From positions 186,001 through 250,000 of the forward strand of contig NZ_PGGW01000039.1 of the NCBI RefSeq assembly GCF_002794255.1: 64,000 nt of DNA, in the 5' to 3' direction. The notes beneath the pieces were generated by a model. It was not told the origin of the DNA. It did not search any database and worked only from the letters and a program-made list of their open reading frames with translations. Made by a program: the position numbers and the translations under genes. This document shows positions 9,589-19,130 of the stretch, piece by piece. Numbering within the stretch: position 1 is the first letter of the stretch; each line of letters opens with the position of its first letter. The DNA comes from Streptomyces carminius (GTDB lineage: Bacteria > Actinomycetota > Actinomycetes > Streptomycetales > Streptomycetaceae).

Positions 9589-11025
9589 TCACCCCCTCCG
9601 CGTCCCCCGTCCGGAGTCCTGCCCGGAGTCCTCCCGCCCGTCCCGGACGGGCCCCGGACGGGACGGGCGGGAGGGGACCGGTCCCTTCACCACCGGGGTG
9701 TCCGGTGCCGCCGGGACCAGCCGCCCGCGCAGCACCGCGACGATCACCAGCGCGAGCGCGGTGACCAGCGGCGGCACCGCGAACCCGGCGTTCGTCCCGA
9801 AGCCGTCCACCAGCTGCCCGGCCGCCGTGGCCGCCCCGGCCTGCCCCAGCGCGACCGCCCCGGTCAGCCAGGTGAACGCCTCGGTGCGGACGGTCGGCGG
9901 GGTCAGCCGTTCCACCAGCGTGAAACCCGTGATCAGACTCGGCCCGATGCCCGCGCCGGCCAGCAGCCCGAGAACGGCCAGCGGCACCACCGAGTCCACC
10001 GCCCACAGCGGCGCGGTGGCCAGCACCAGCAGCCCGTACGAGACCAGCAGCCGCCGTCGCGGGGACGACCGCCAGGTCAGCGCCCCGTAGCCGAGGCCGG
10101 CCAGCATGTTGCCCGCCGCGAAGATCCCGTACAGCACGCCGTTGAGGTCCGGCTGCCCGATGTGTTCGGTGTAGGCGGCCAGTGACACCTGCATGCCGCC
10201 GAACACCGCGCCGACGCCCAGGAAGGCGACGATCAGCACCCGTACGCCCGGCACCGACAGCGCCGAGGCGTGCGGGCCGCCGTCCGTCCCGGTGCCCGCG
10301 GCACCCCCGGCACCCCCGCTGTCCGCGGTGACCCGGGCGCGGCGCTGGACCGGGGGCTGGGTACGGCGCCGCGCCGCGAAGAGCAGTCCGCCGACGACGG
10401 TGAGGACCCCCTCCGCGGCCAGCCCGGCGGCCGGATGCACCCCGGTGCACAGCGCCGTCGCCAGCACCGGGCCGAGGACGAAGGTCAGCTCGTCGGTGAC
10501 CGACTCCAGCGCCGCCGCCGTCGGCAGCGTCCCGGGGCGGTCCCGCAGCAGGTGCGCCCAGCGGGCCCGCACCATCGGGCCGACCTGCGGCACCGAGGCG
10601 CCGGCCGGCACGGCCGTCACCAGCAGCGCCCACAGCGGGGCCCCGGACAGGGCCAGCGAGGTCAGCAGGGCGACGGAGACGGCGTGCAGCGCGATGCCGG
10701 GCAGCAGGACGGCGCGCTGGCCGAAACGGTCGGCGAGCCGTCCGGCGCGCGGCGCACACAGGGCCATCGCGACCCCGGCGGTCGCGGACACCGTGCCCGC
10801 CGCGCCGAACGAGCCGGTGGTGTCCTCGACCAGCAGCACGATGCCCAGGGTCAGCATCGCGAACGGCTGGCGGGCCAGGAAGCCGGGCACCAGGAACGTC
10901 CAGGCGCCGGGGGTGCGCAGCAGCTCCCGGTAGCCGGCCCTGCGGGAGGGGCTCCGGGAGGAGCCGTCGGACGTGCCGGGGGGATCCGGCTCAGGGTTGA
11001 CCGAGGAAGTGACCGTGGTGGTCAC
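9589..11025 (-). CDS. MFS transporter, probable drug efflux
   Basis: A 478-aa inner-membrane protein with roughly 12 hydrophobic segments. The loop between TM2 and TM3 has the MFS signature GRLADRFGQR (about residues 76-85), and a proton-antiport type region follows (LLPGIALHAVSVALL). The N-terminal 30 residues and C-terminal 40 are hydrophilic tails. Its upstream region (11026-11229) is non-coding as far as I can see. Substrate cannot be read from sequence. Confidence 0.85.
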   Translation of the reverse strand: MTTTVTSSVNPEPDPPGTSDGSSRSPSRRAGYRELLRTPGAWTFLVPGFLARQPFAMLTLGIVLLVEDTTGSFGAAGTVSATAGVAMALCAPRAGRLADRFGQRAVLLPGIALHAVSVALLTSLALSGAPLWALLVTAVPAGASVPQVGPMVRARWAHLLRDRPGTLPTAAALESVTDELTFVLGPVLATALCTGVHPAAGLAAEGVLTVVGGLLFAARRRTQPPVQRRARVTADSGGAGGAAGTGTDGGPHASALSVPGVRVLIVAFLGVGAVFGGMQVSLAAYTEHIGQPDLNGVLYGIFAAGNMLAGLGYGALTWRSSPRRRLLVSYGLLVLATAPLWAVDSVVPLAVLGLLAGAGIGPSLITGFTLVERLTPPTVRTEAFTWLTGAVALGQAGAATAAGQLVDGFGTNAGFAVPPLVTALALVIVAVLRGRLVPAAPDTPVVKGPVPSRPSRPGPVRDGREDSGQDSGRGTRRG

Positions 11026-11229
11026 GACCTGACCTTTCTGCCGCCTGGTAGCGCGCCCCCGGGCGCCGTACGGCGGGCGTACGGCGGCCGCGCGGGGCCG
11101 GCCGAGGGCTGTCCTCTCACGCGGGAACCGCGGGCGCGGCGTGCTGCCGGACGGCCGGGCGGTCGCGTCAGCCCTGCATCAGGCGGAGTCGGAGCTCCGG
11201 AAGTCGGACGAAGTCGGATTTCAGGTTAA

Positions 11230-11263
11230 CCCACCGCCCGCCGGTGGGCAGGCGGGCGGTGGG
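11230..11263 (-). terminator. hairpin terminator after the cation/H+ antiporter
   Basis: Perfect 13-bp arms (11230-11242 and 11251-11263) with an 8-nt loop, 33 bp past the antiporter stop codon in its direction of transcription. Confidence 0.75.
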
Positions 11264-11295
11264 CAGACAGACAGACGAACGGGCGGCCGGGCGCC

Positions 11296-12810
11296 TCAGC
11301 GCCGGGAGCCCCCCAGCGCCGTACTGCCCGCCGATCCCAGCCAGCCCGCCAGCTTGCCGCCGCGCCCCACGGCCATCAGCCGCCGCTCGGCGGCCTCGCG
11401 CACCTCGTCGGTGGCGATCACCAGCAACTCGTCGCCGTACCGCAGGACGGTCGTCGGCCCCGGCACGAAGCTGCTGTCCCCCCGCACGACCAGGGTGACC
11501 GCGGCTCCTTTCGGCAGCCGGAGCTCGCCGACCTCCACGTTGTGCATCCGCGATCCCCGCGGGATGCCGACCGAGATCAGATGGCCGCGCAGCCGCTCCA
11601 GCGGGGCCGACTCGATCTCCAGGTCCATCGCCTCCTCGTTCCCGCCCAGTCCCAGCTTCCGGGCGGCCCAGGGCAGGGTCGGCCCCTGGATCAGGGTGAA
11701 GACGACGACCAGGACGAAGACGATGTTGAAGATCCGGTCGCTGTCCCGCCCGGGGGAGGACATGGGGATCGTCGCCAGGATGATCGGTACGGCGCCGCGC
11801 AGCCCCGCCCACGACATCAGCGCCTGTGCCCGCCAGGGCAGCCGGAAGGGCAGGGTGCACAGCACGACCGACACCGGCCGGGCCACCAGGGTCAGCACCA
11901 GGCCGATGACCAGGGCGGCCCCGAAGTCGTCCAGCAGCTCCGCCGGGGTCGCCAGCAGTCCGAGCAGGACGAACAGCCCGATCTGCGCCATCCACGCCAT
12001 GCCGTCCGCGAAGCCGCGGGTGGCCGGCCGGTGCGGCAGCCTGGCGTTGCCCAGGACGATCCCGCAGATGTAGGTCGCCAGGAAGCCGCTGCCCTGTGCG
12101 AGGGTGCCCCCGGCGTACGCCAGGACGCACAGCGCCAGCACCGCGATCGGGTACAGGCCCGAGGCCGGCAGGGCCACGTGCCGCAGTCCGTACTCGCCGA
12201 TCTTGCCGACGACGATCCCGGCCACGAGGCCGATGGCCAGCTGCAGCGCGATGTTCCCCAGGAGGACGTACCAGGAGTCCACCGGCCCGGCCATCGAGAA
12301 GGCGACGACCAGGATGACCACCGGGGGATCGTTGAACCCGGACTCCGCCTCCAGGGTCCCGGCCAGCCGCCTGGGCAGCGGCAGCCGGCGCAGGACCGAG
12401 AAGACCGCCGCCGCGTCGGTCGAGGAGACGACCGAACCCATGATCAGTGCCAGCCGCCAGTCCAGCCCCACCAGGTAGTGGGCGCCCGCCGCGGTGACCG
12501 CGACGCTGATGCAGACCCCCACGGTGGCGAGTACGGCGGCGGAGGAGGCGACCGGGCGGATGTCGCGCCACTTGGTGCTCAGCCCGCCCTCGGACAGGAT
12601 CACCACGAGCGCGGCGTAGCCGAGTACCTGGGTCAGTTCGGCGTCGTCGAAACTGATGCCCAGCCCGTTCTCCCCCAGGGCGATGCCGAGCCCCAGGTAG
12701 ATCAGCAGACTGGGCAGGCCGGTGCGCGAGGAGAGTCGGACCGCCGCGACGGCGACGAGCAGGACGAGCGAGCCGAGCAGCATGAGTTCGTTGAGGCGGT
12801 CGACAGTCAG
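11296..12810 (-). CDS. potassium/proton antiporter, CPA1 type with TrkA-C domain
   Basis: A membrane antiporter (504 aa from CTG 12810; 495 aa from ATG 12783). Twelve or so hydrophobic segments occupy residues 10-395, including the family stretch TGLPSLLIYLGLGIALGENG and ESGFNDPPVVILV with the conserved Asp of the ion site. A C-terminal cytosolic TrkA-C/RCK-C-like domain (about 410-485) probably senses a ligand, as in K+/H+ antiporters. The ATG has no ribosome site, whereas the in-frame CTG nine codons earlier follows AAGGA at 8 nt, so a CTG start is proposed. The terminator lies just downstream. Confidence 0.85.
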   Translation of the reverse strand: MTVDRLNELMLLGSLVLLVAVAAVRLSSRTGLPSLLIYLGLGIALGENGLGISFDDAELTQVLGYAALVVILSEGGLSTKWRDIRPVASSAAVLATVGVCISVAVTAAGAHYLVGLDWRLALIMGSVVSSTDAAAVFSVLRRLPLPRRLAGTLEAESGFNDPPVVILVVAFSMAGPVDSWYVLLGNIALQLAIGLVAGIVVGKIGEYGLRHVALPASGLYPIAVLALCVLAYAGGTLAQGSGFLATYICGIVLGNARLPHRPATRGFADGMAWMAQIGLFVLLGLLATPAELLDDFGAALVIGLVLTLVARPVSVVLCTLPFRLPWRAQALMSWAGLRGAVPIILATIPMSSPGRDSDRIFNIVFVLVVVFTLIQGPTLPWAARKLGLGGNEEAMDLEIESAPLERLRGHLISVGIPRGSRMHNVEVGELRLPKGAAVTLVVRGDSSFVPGPTTVLRYGDELLVIATDEVREAAERRLMAVGRGGKLAGWLGSAGSTALGGSRR

Positions 12811-13054
12811 AGGGCGGGTCCTTCCGTGCGTACGGGCGGGCGTACCGGAGCGGGCGTGCGGGACGGACGTGCGAAGCGGACACAGGGGACGAAACGGCCG
12901 GACTCCGGCCGCCGAAAGTCATTTGCCTGCCTAACAATTTACCATTGCTTGAAGGTTGCGGCTTTGTTGCCCGGGCTCCCTGCCGGTCCGGGGCCCGTCT
13001 CGTCCTATGGTTGCTCCAGCACTCCTGGTCCCACCCTGCCCGCGAAGGACAGCG

Positions 13055-15823
13055 ATGCCCGCCAAGAAGACCTCACGACGCGCCCGTTTCTCCGTGATCG
13101 CAGTCGTGCTGCTGCTCGTGGCGGGTCTCGGCTACGGGACGTACTGGGGCGTGGACACCGTCCGCGCCTCCTTCCCGCAGACGACCGGTTCGCTCCAGCT
13201 GGACGGCCTGTCCGCCCCGGTGACCGTCAAGCGCGACGGCCACGGCATACCCCAGCTCTACGCCGACAGCGCCGAGGACCTCTTCCGCGCCCAGGGCTAC
13301 GTCCACGCCCAGGACCGCTTCTGGGAGATGGACGTGCGGCGGCACCTGACGGCCGGCCGGCTGTCGGAGATGTTCGGCGAGGACCAGGTCGAGACCGACG
13401 CCTTCCTGCGCACCCTGGGCTGGCGGAAGGTGGCGGAGGAGGAGTACGAGAGCAAGCTGTCGAAGACGACGAAGGAGTACCTGCTGGCGTACTCGGAGGG
13501 GGTCAACTCCTACCTCGCGGAGCGCGGCGGCGCGGAACTCTCCCTGGAGTACGCCGCCCTCGGCTTCGTCAACGACTACACGCCGCAGAAGTGGACGCCG
13601 GTGGACTCCGTCGCCTGGCTCAAGGCCATGGCCTGGGACCTGCGCGGCAACATGCAGGACGAGATCGACCGCGCCCTCCTCGCCGGCCGGCTGGAGGAGC
13701 GGCAGATCGAGGAGCTGTACCCGGACTACCCGTACGAGCGGAACAAGCCGATCGTGCGGGAGGGCGCGGTGGACCCCGCCCAGGAGGCGTTCGACCCCGG
13801 GAGCGAGGCCCCTTCCGGCGGGGAGGCCGACGGGGACACCGGCGAGGGTACGGAGGGATCCGCCGACGGCACCGGCACCGGCACCGGCACCCAGGGCGCC
13901 GGATCCCCCGACGGCGTACGGACGCAGCTCACCGGTCTCTCCGACGTCCTCGACCGGCTCCCCGCCCTGCTCGGCCCGAACGGCAACGGCATCGGCTCCA
14001 ACTCCTGGGTCGTCCACGGCAAGCACACGACCACCGACAAGCCCCTGCTGGCCAACGACCCGCACCTGGCCCCGCAACTGCCCTCCATCTGGTACCAGAT
14101 GGGCCTGCACTGCAACGAGGTCGGCGAGGCCTGCCCCTTCGACGTCGCGGGCTTCACCTTCTCCGGCATGCCCGGCGTGATAATCGGCCACAACCAGGAC
14201 ATCTCCTGGGGCTTCACCAACCTCGGCGCCGACGTCACCGACCTGTACCTGGAGAAGATCGAGGACGGCAAGTACGTCTACGACGGAAAGCGGATCCCGT
14301 ACGAGACCCGCCAGGAGACCATCAAGGTCGCCGGCGGCAAGGACCGCACCATCACCGTCCGCTCCACCCGCCACGGCCCGATCGTCTCCGACCGCAGCGC
14401 GGAACTGGGCACCGTCGGCGACCACGCCCCCGTCGGCGACCGGGCACCCGACCGCGGCAAGGGCTACGCCGTCGCGCTGCGCTGGACCGCGCTGGAGCCG
14501 TCCAACACCATGGACGCCGTCTTCAAGCTCAACCGGGCGGGGGACTTCGAGGAGTTCCGCGCCGCCGCCGCCGACTTCGCCGTCCCCTCCCAGAACCTGC
14601 TCTACGCCGACACCGAGGGCAACATCGGCTACCAGGCCCCCGGCCGCATCCCGGTCCGCGGCAAGGGTGACGGCCGCTACCCGGCGCCCGGCTGGGACCC
14701 GGACCACGAGTGGACCGGCTACATCCCGCAGGACGAACTGCCCTGGGAGTACAACCCCGAGCGCGGCTACATCGTCACCGCCAACCAGGCCGTCGTCGAC
14801 GCCGAGAAGTACCCCTACCTGCTCACCGAGGACTGGGGCTACGGCGCGCGCAGCCGGCGGATCGAGGACCTCATCCAGTCGAAGATCAAGGAGGGCGGCA
14901 GGGTCTCCACCGAGGACATGGCCACCATGCAGCTGGACAACAGCAGCGAGATAGCCAAGATCCTGGTGCCCCACCTGCTGAGGATCGACGTCAAGGACCC
15001 CTACGTCCGCGAGGCCCAGGAACTGCTGGAGGGCTGGGACTACACCCAGGACGCCGACTCGGCCCCCGCCGCCTACTTCAACGGCGTGTGGCGCAACCTC
15101 CTCAAGCTCTCCTTCGGCAACAAGCTCCCCAAGGAGGTCCGGGTCGAGGGCGAGTGCCTGCGCGTCCGCCCGGCCGACGACTCCGGCCCCGTCGAGGACC
15201 TCGACGGCACCGTCCGCACCGTCCGCGAGTGCGGCATGCGGGCCCCGGAGTCCGCACAGCCGGACGGCGGCGACCGCTGGTACGAGGTCGTGTACAACCT
15301 GCTGGAGAAGCCCGACAGCGGCTGGTGGACCCCCGGCAGCCGGTACGAGACCGGCGCGGGCGACCGGGACGAGCTGCTGGCCGACGCCCTGCGGGACGCC
15401 CGCTGGGAACTCACCACCAAGCTCGGCAAGGACATCGACACCTGGAGCTGGGGCCGCCTGCACCGGCTGATGCTGAAGAACCAGACGCTGGGCACCGAGG
15501 GCCCGGGCTTCGTCCAGCACCTGCTCAACCGCGGCCCGTGGAACCTGGGCGGCGGCGAGGCGGCCGTCAACGCCACCGGCTGGAACGCGGCAGGCGGCTA
15601 CCAGGTGGTCTGGGTGCCGTCGATGCGCATGGTGGTCAACATGGCCAGGCTCGACGAGTCCCGCTGGATCAACCTCACCGGCGCCTCCGGCCACGCCTAC
15701 CACTCGAACTACATCGACCAGACGGACCTGTGGGCCGACGGCGAGATGCTGGACTGGCCGTTCGGCGAGGAAGCCGTGGAGAAGGCCACCGAGGACAAGA
15801 TGGCCCTCACCCCCGAGCCCTGA
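13055..15823 (+). CDS. penicillin acylase family N-terminal nucleophile hydrolase (S45)
   Basis: A 922-aa exported amidase. A short basic N-terminus and one hydrophobic segment (FSVIAVVLLLVAGLGYGTYWG) act as signal or membrane anchor. The alpha-chain region has GIPQLYADSAEDLFRAQGYVHAQDR (split here: family block near residues 55-80). A low-complexity Gly/Thr spacer precedes the autocatalytic site GIGSNSW, where Ser315 would become the N-terminal nucleophile of the beta chain; LANDPHLAPQLPSIWYQ follows. Homologues deacylate beta-lactams, acyl-homoserine lactones or other amides. GAAGGAC lies before the ATG. Divergent from the antiporter across an AT-richer 240-bp gap. Confidence 0.9.
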   Translation: MPAKKTSRRARFSVIAVVLLLVAGLGYGTYWGVDTVRASFPQTTGSLQLDGLSAPVTVKRDGHGIPQLYADSAEDLFRAQGYVHAQDRFWEMDVRRHLTAGRLSEMFGEDQVETDAFLRTLGWRKVAEEEYESKLSKTTKEYLLAYSEGVNSYLAERGGAELSLEYAALGFVNDYTPQKWTPVDSVAWLKAMAWDLRGNMQDEIDRALLAGRLEERQIEELYPDYPYERNKPIVREGAVDPAQEAFDPGSEAPSGGEADGDTGEGTEGSADGTGTGTGTQGAGSPDGVRTQLTGLSDVLDRLPALLGPNGNGIGSNSWVVHGKHTTTDKPLLANDPHLAPQLPSIWYQMGLHCNEVGEACPFDVAGFTFSGMPGVIIGHNQDISWGFTNLGADVTDLYLEKIEDGKYVYDGKRIPYETRQETIKVAGGKDRTITVRSTRHGPIVSDRSAELGTVGDHAPVGDRAPDRGKGYAVALRWTALEPSNTMDAVFKLNRAGDFEEFRAAAADFAVPSQNLLYADTEGNIGYQAPGRIPVRGKGDGRYPAPGWDPDHEWTGYIPQDELPWEYNPERGYIVTANQAVVDAEKYPYLLTEDWGYGARSRRIEDLIQSKIKEGGRVSTEDMATMQLDNSSEIAKILVPHLLRIDVKDPYVREAQELLEGWDYTQDADSAPAAYFNGVWRNLLKLSFGNKLPKEVRVEGECLRVRPADDSGPVEDLDGTVRTVRECGMRAPESAQPDGGDRWYEVVYNLLEKPDSGWWTPGSRYETGAGDRDELLADALRDARWELTTKLGKDIDTWSWGRLHRLMLKNQTLGTEGPGFVQHLLNRGPWNLGGGEAAVNATGWNAAGGYQVVWVPSMRMVVNMARLDESRWINLTGASGHAYHSNYIDQTDLWADGEMLDWPFGEEAVEKATEDKMALTPEP

Positions 15824-15865
15824 CGGCCCTCGTCCCCGAGCCCCGGCCGGACGCGGACGCCCGGG

Positions 15866-16516
15866 TCACGCCGTGAAGCGGTGCACCCCCTCGGGGGTCA
15901 CCGCGGCGTGCACCGGCCGGTCGTGGGGCTCGGCGGGCACCTCGGCCGCCAGCAGCTCGCCGGAGTGGAGCAGCACCACCCGGGCCGGGGCGGCACCGGC
16001 GGACTCGACACGGGCCAGCCCCCGGTCGTAGCTGCCGCCGCCCCGTCCCAGCCGCGTCCCGCGCCGGTCCACCGCCAGCCCCGGCAGCAGTACGGCACCG
16101 GCCGCCGTGACCGCGTCCGGGCCCAGCCGGGGGCCGGTGGGCTCCAGCAGCCCCCGGCCGGCCCGCGCCAGGGAGCCGGGGCCCTCGTACACCGCCCAGT
16201 CCAGGTCGTCGTCGGGCAGCAGCACCGGCAGCAGCACCCGTACGCCGCGCCCGCGCAGCGCGTCCAGCAGCTCCGGGCCCCCCGGCTCGCGGCCGACCGG
16301 GACGTACGCCGCCACGGCGCGCGCGCCGGTCAGCTCGGCCAGCCCCAGGGCGTGCCGGACGACCGCCCCGGCGGCCCGCCGCAGCTCCTCCTGGGGCAGC
16401 GCCGCCCGCGCCGCCAGCAGGGCGCGCCGCAGCGCGCGCTTGTCCGCGGCGGCACCGGCACGGCCACCTCCCGCGGTGCCCTCCCCGGTACCGCCTCCGC
16501 CGCTGCCCTCACCCAT
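15866..16516 (-). CDS. 5-formyltetrahydrofolate cyclo-ligase
   Basis: A 216-aa cytosolic enzyme converting 5-formyl-THF to 5,10-methenyl-THF with ATP. Visible are the N-terminal basic ATP-binding start (DKRALRRALLAAR), the folate region AAYVPVGREPGG and the signature LGRGGGSYDRGLA, where most homologues have GGYYDR. The first 25 residues are Gly-rich low complexity. ATG 16516 has GGGAG 8 nt upstream. Divergent from galU, the same pairing I recall in S. coelicolor. Confidence 0.92.
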   Translation of the reverse strand: MGEGSGGGGTGEGTAGGGRAGAAADKRALRRALLAARAALPQEELRRAAGAVVRHALGLAELTGARAVAAYVPVGREPGGPELLDALRGRGVRVLLPVLLPDDDLDWAVYEGPGSLARAGRGLLEPTGPRLGPDAVTAAGAVLLPGLAVDRRGTRLGRGGGSYDRGLARVESAGAAPARVVLLHSGELLAAEVPAEPHDRPVHAAVTPEGVHRFTA

Positions 16517-16640
16517 GGTGATCGCTCCCTCTCCCCGTTTCTCCCCTTCCGCGGGACCGCCCGCGGACGGCCGGCCGTGGATCGCGGCGGGCCTGCCGGA
16601 CCTGCGGGTTGTGCGTCCGGCCAACGGATATGGTGCTGAC

Positions 16641-17543
16641 ATGACTACCTCACGTGCACGGATCACGAAGGCCGTCGTCCCGGCCGCCGGGCTCGGTACC
16701 AGGTTCCTGCCGGCCACGAAGGCGACTCCCAAGGAGATGCTGCCTGTCGTCGACAAGCCCGCGATCCAGTATGTGGTGGAGGAGGCCGTGACCGCCGGGC
16801 TCCCCGACGTCCTCATGGTCACCGGCCGCAACAAGCGTCCCCTGGAGGACCACTTCGACCGCAACTACGAGTTGGAGGAGGTGCTGCGGAGCAAGGGCGA
16901 CGAGGACCGGCTCACCCGGGTCCAGGAGTCCACCGACCTGGCCACCATCCACTACGTGCGCCAGGGCGACCCCAGGGGCCTGGGCCACGCCGTGCTGTGC
17001 GCCGCCCCGCACGTCGGCGACCAGCCCTTCGCCGTCCTCCTCGGCGACGACCTGATCGACCCGCGCGACCCGCTGCTGTCCCGGATGATCGAGGTGCAGG
17101 CCGCCTACGGCGGCAGTGTCGTCGCGCTGCTGGAGGTCGAGCCGGAGAACATCCACCTCTACGGCTGCGCCGTCGCCAAGCCCACCGGCGACGACGACGT
17201 GGTGAAGGTCTCCGACCTGGTGGAGAAGCCGTCCCGCGAGGCCGCGCCCAGCAATCTGGCCGTCATCGGCCGCTACGTCCTGGACCCGGCCGTCTTCGAC
17301 GTGCTGCGCCGGACCGAGCCCGGCCGCGGCGGCGAGATCCAGCTCACCGACGCCCTCCAGGCGCTGGCCGCCGATCCCGCCATCGGCGGGCCGGTGCACG
17401 GCGTGGTCTTCAAGGGCCGCCGCTACGACACCGGCGACCGCGCCGACTACCTGCGGGCCATCGTCCGGCTGGCGTGCGAACGCGAGGACCTCGGCCCGGA
17501 GTTCCGGGCCTGGCTGAGCGACTTCGTGAACAAGGAGCTGTAG
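16641..17543 (+). CDS. galU: UTP-glucose-1-phosphate uridylyltransferase
   Basis: A 300-aa nucleotidyltransferase making UDP-glucose for wall polymers and glycans. The N-terminal nucleotide loop PAAGLGTRFLPATKATPKEM, the active-site stretch LLGDDLID, and EKPSREAAPSNLAVIGRYVL are diagnostic. Leaderless start: TATGGT (16629-16634) lies six nt before the ATG. Its stop is 3 nt before the glp gene, whose ribosome site lies inside the end of galU, so the two are translationally linked. Confidence 0.95.
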   Translation: MTTSRARITKAVVPAAGLGTRFLPATKATPKEMLPVVDKPAIQYVVEEAVTAGLPDVLMVTGRNKRPLEDHFDRNYELEEVLRSKGDEDRLTRVQESTDLATIHYVRQGDPRGLGHAVLCAAPHVGDQPFAVLLGDDLIDPRDPLLSRMIEVQAAYGGSVVALLEVEPENIHLYGCAVAKPTGDDDVVKVSDLVEKPSREAAPSNLAVIGRYVLDPAVFDVLRRTEPGRGGEIQLTDALQALAADPAIGGPVHGVVFKGRRYDTGDRADYLRAIVRLACEREDLGPEFRAWLSDFVNKEL

Positions 17544-17546
17544 GAC

Positions 17547-18992
17547 TTGAGCGAGACCTGGTCCGTCGACGAGCACCTGGCCGACATCCTGCGGTCGGTG
17601 CGGCCGCTGGAGCCGATCGAGCTGCAACTGCTCGACGCCCAGGGCTGCGTCCTCGTCGAGGACGTCCTGGTGCCCGTCTCCCTGCCCCCCTTCGACAACA
17701 GCTCCATGGACGGCTACGCCGTGCGGGTCGCCGACGTGGCCGGGGCGAGCGAGGACGACCCGGCGGTGCTCCGGGTCGTCGGGGACGTGGCCGCGGGCAC
17801 CGGGCGGGCGCCGGAGGTCGGCCCGGGCCAGGCGGCCCGGGTCATGACCGGCGCCCCGCTGCCGCCCGGCGCCGAGGCCGTCGTCCCCGTGGAGTGGACC
17901 GACGGCGGTACCGGCGGCGGCCCCGCCGAGGCCATGGCCGCTCACCGCGCCGACCCGTCCGGGGCGGGCGGCGGGGTCCGTGTCCACCGGCCGGCCGAGG
18001 CCCGGCAGTACGTGCGGGACAAGGGCAGCGACGTACGCGCCGGTTCGGTCGCGCTGACCGCAGGCACCGTGCTGGGCCCGGCGCAGATCGGCCTGCTGGC
18101 CGCCATCGGCCAAGGCACCGTCACCGTACGGCCGCGCCCGCGCGTGGTGGTGCTCTCCACCGGCAGCGAACTGGTCCCGCCCGGCTCGCCGCTGGGCCAC
18201 GGGCAGATCCACGACTCCAACAGCTTCGCGCTGACCGCCGCCGCCCGGGCCGCGGGCGCCATCGCCTACCGCGTCGGCGCGGTGGCCGACGACGCGCCCG
18301 CGCTGCGCGAGGTGATCGAGGACCAGCTGGTGCGCGCCGACGCCGTCGTCACCAGCGGCGGGGTGAGCGTGGGGGCGTACGACGTGGTGAAGGAGGCGCT
18401 GTCCGATCTGGCGGGTACGGCGCTGGGCGGCGCCGAACCGGTCCGCCCCGGGGACGAGCACGAGCACGGAGACGGAGACTCCGCCGAGCCCGCCGCCACC
18501 GCCGCCGCCACCGACGCCGCCGAGGGATCCGAGGCCGCCTCCGCCCCCGCCCGTACCCCCGCCCGCGGTGTGGAGTTCCGCCGGCTGGCGATGCAGCCCG
18601 GCAAGCCGCAGGGCTTCGGCCTGGTCGGCCCCGACGGCACCCCGCTGTTCGCCCTCCCCGGCAACCCGGTCAGCTCCTACGTCTCCTTCGAGCTGTTCGT
18701 CCGTCCCGCCCTGCGCACCCTGATGGGGCTGGAGCCCGTCTCCCGCCCGACGGTCCGCGCCCGCGTCGAGTGCGACGGGCCGCTCACCTCACCCGACGGC
18801 AAACGGCAGTTCCTGCGCGGCCGTTACACCCCGCCGGCCCCCGGTGAGAAGACCGGCACGGTACGCCCGGCCGGCGGCGCGGGTTCCCATCTGACGGCCT
18901 CCCTGGCGCGTGCCGACGCGCTGATCGTGGTACCCGAGCAGACCACCGGGGTAGCCCGGGGCGACGAACTGGAGGTCGTGCTCCTGGAGTGA
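17547..18992 (+). CDS. glp: gephyrin-like molybdotransferase Glp (MoeA family)
   Basis: A 481-aa MoeA-type protein that inserts molybdate into molybdopterin. Motifs in order: PPFDNSSMDGYAV (domain III), RVMTGAPLPPGAEAVVPVE, VVVLSTGSELVPPG with IHDSNSF, TSGGVSVGAYD and PGKPQGFGL...LPGNPVSSYV. Two low-complexity insertions (about residues 115-140 and 300-345) lengthen it. TTG 17547 follows AAGGAG in the galU 3' end. In Corynebacterium the cognate protein Glp binds FtsZ and a membrane receptor GlpR, which is encoded four genes downstream here, so this copy probably serves cell division as well as or instead of cofactor synthesis. Confidence 0.88.
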   Translation: MSETWSVDEHLADILRSVRPLEPIELQLLDAQGCVLVEDVLVPVSLPPFDNSSMDGYAVRVADVAGASEDDPAVLRVVGDVAAGTGRAPEVGPGQAARVMTGAPLPPGAEAVVPVEWTDGGTGGGPAEAMAAHRADPSGAGGGVRVHRPAEARQYVRDKGSDVRAGSVALTAGTVLGPAQIGLLAAIGQGTVTVRPRPRVVVLSTGSELVPPGSPLGHGQIHDSNSFALTAAARAAGAIAYRVGAVADDAPALREVIEDQLVRADAVVTSGGVSVGAYDVVKEALSDLAGTALGGAEPVRPGDEHEHGDGDSAEPAATAAATDAAEGSEAASAPARTPARGVEFRRLAMQPGKPQGFGLVGPDGTPLFALPGNPVSSYVSFELFVRPALRTLMGLEPVSRPTVRARVECDGPLTSPDGKRQFLRGRYTPPAPGEKTGTVRPAGGAGSHLTASLARADALIVVPEQTTGVARGDELEVVLLE

Positions 18993-19021
18993 GCCGACCG
19001 CCACCGGCGCCTGCGGGTACC

Positions 19022-19095
19022 GTTGTCGGTTGTCGTTCGGCAGTTGTCTGACACCTGTCCGACAGTTGTCCGACAGGTGTTCGGCAATTGACCGG
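19022..19095. repeat. iterated GTTGTC block with inverted repeats upstream of moaC
   Basis: The hexamer GTTGTC occurs at 19022, 19029, 19043 and 19065, that is with offsets of 7, 14 and 22 bp. CAGTTGTCTGACA (19041) and CAGTTGTCCGACA (19063) form a 22-bp-spaced direct repeat. ACACCTGTC (19051-19059) and GACAGGTGT (19072-19080) are a perfect inverted repeat with a 12-bp spacer. The block fills the 138-bp gap between glp and moaC and could be an operator, an mRNA structure or a terminator/attenuator. Confidence 0.6.
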
Positions 19096-19130
19096 CGACC
19101 GACCGGAACGGATCGCCGCACAGGAGAGTG

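Noticed and set aside
11168..11229. short leader peptide (ending PELRLRLMQG) upstream of the MFS gene
   Set aside because: The frame is open but has no ATG, GTG or TTG start at a sensible place and no ribosome site.
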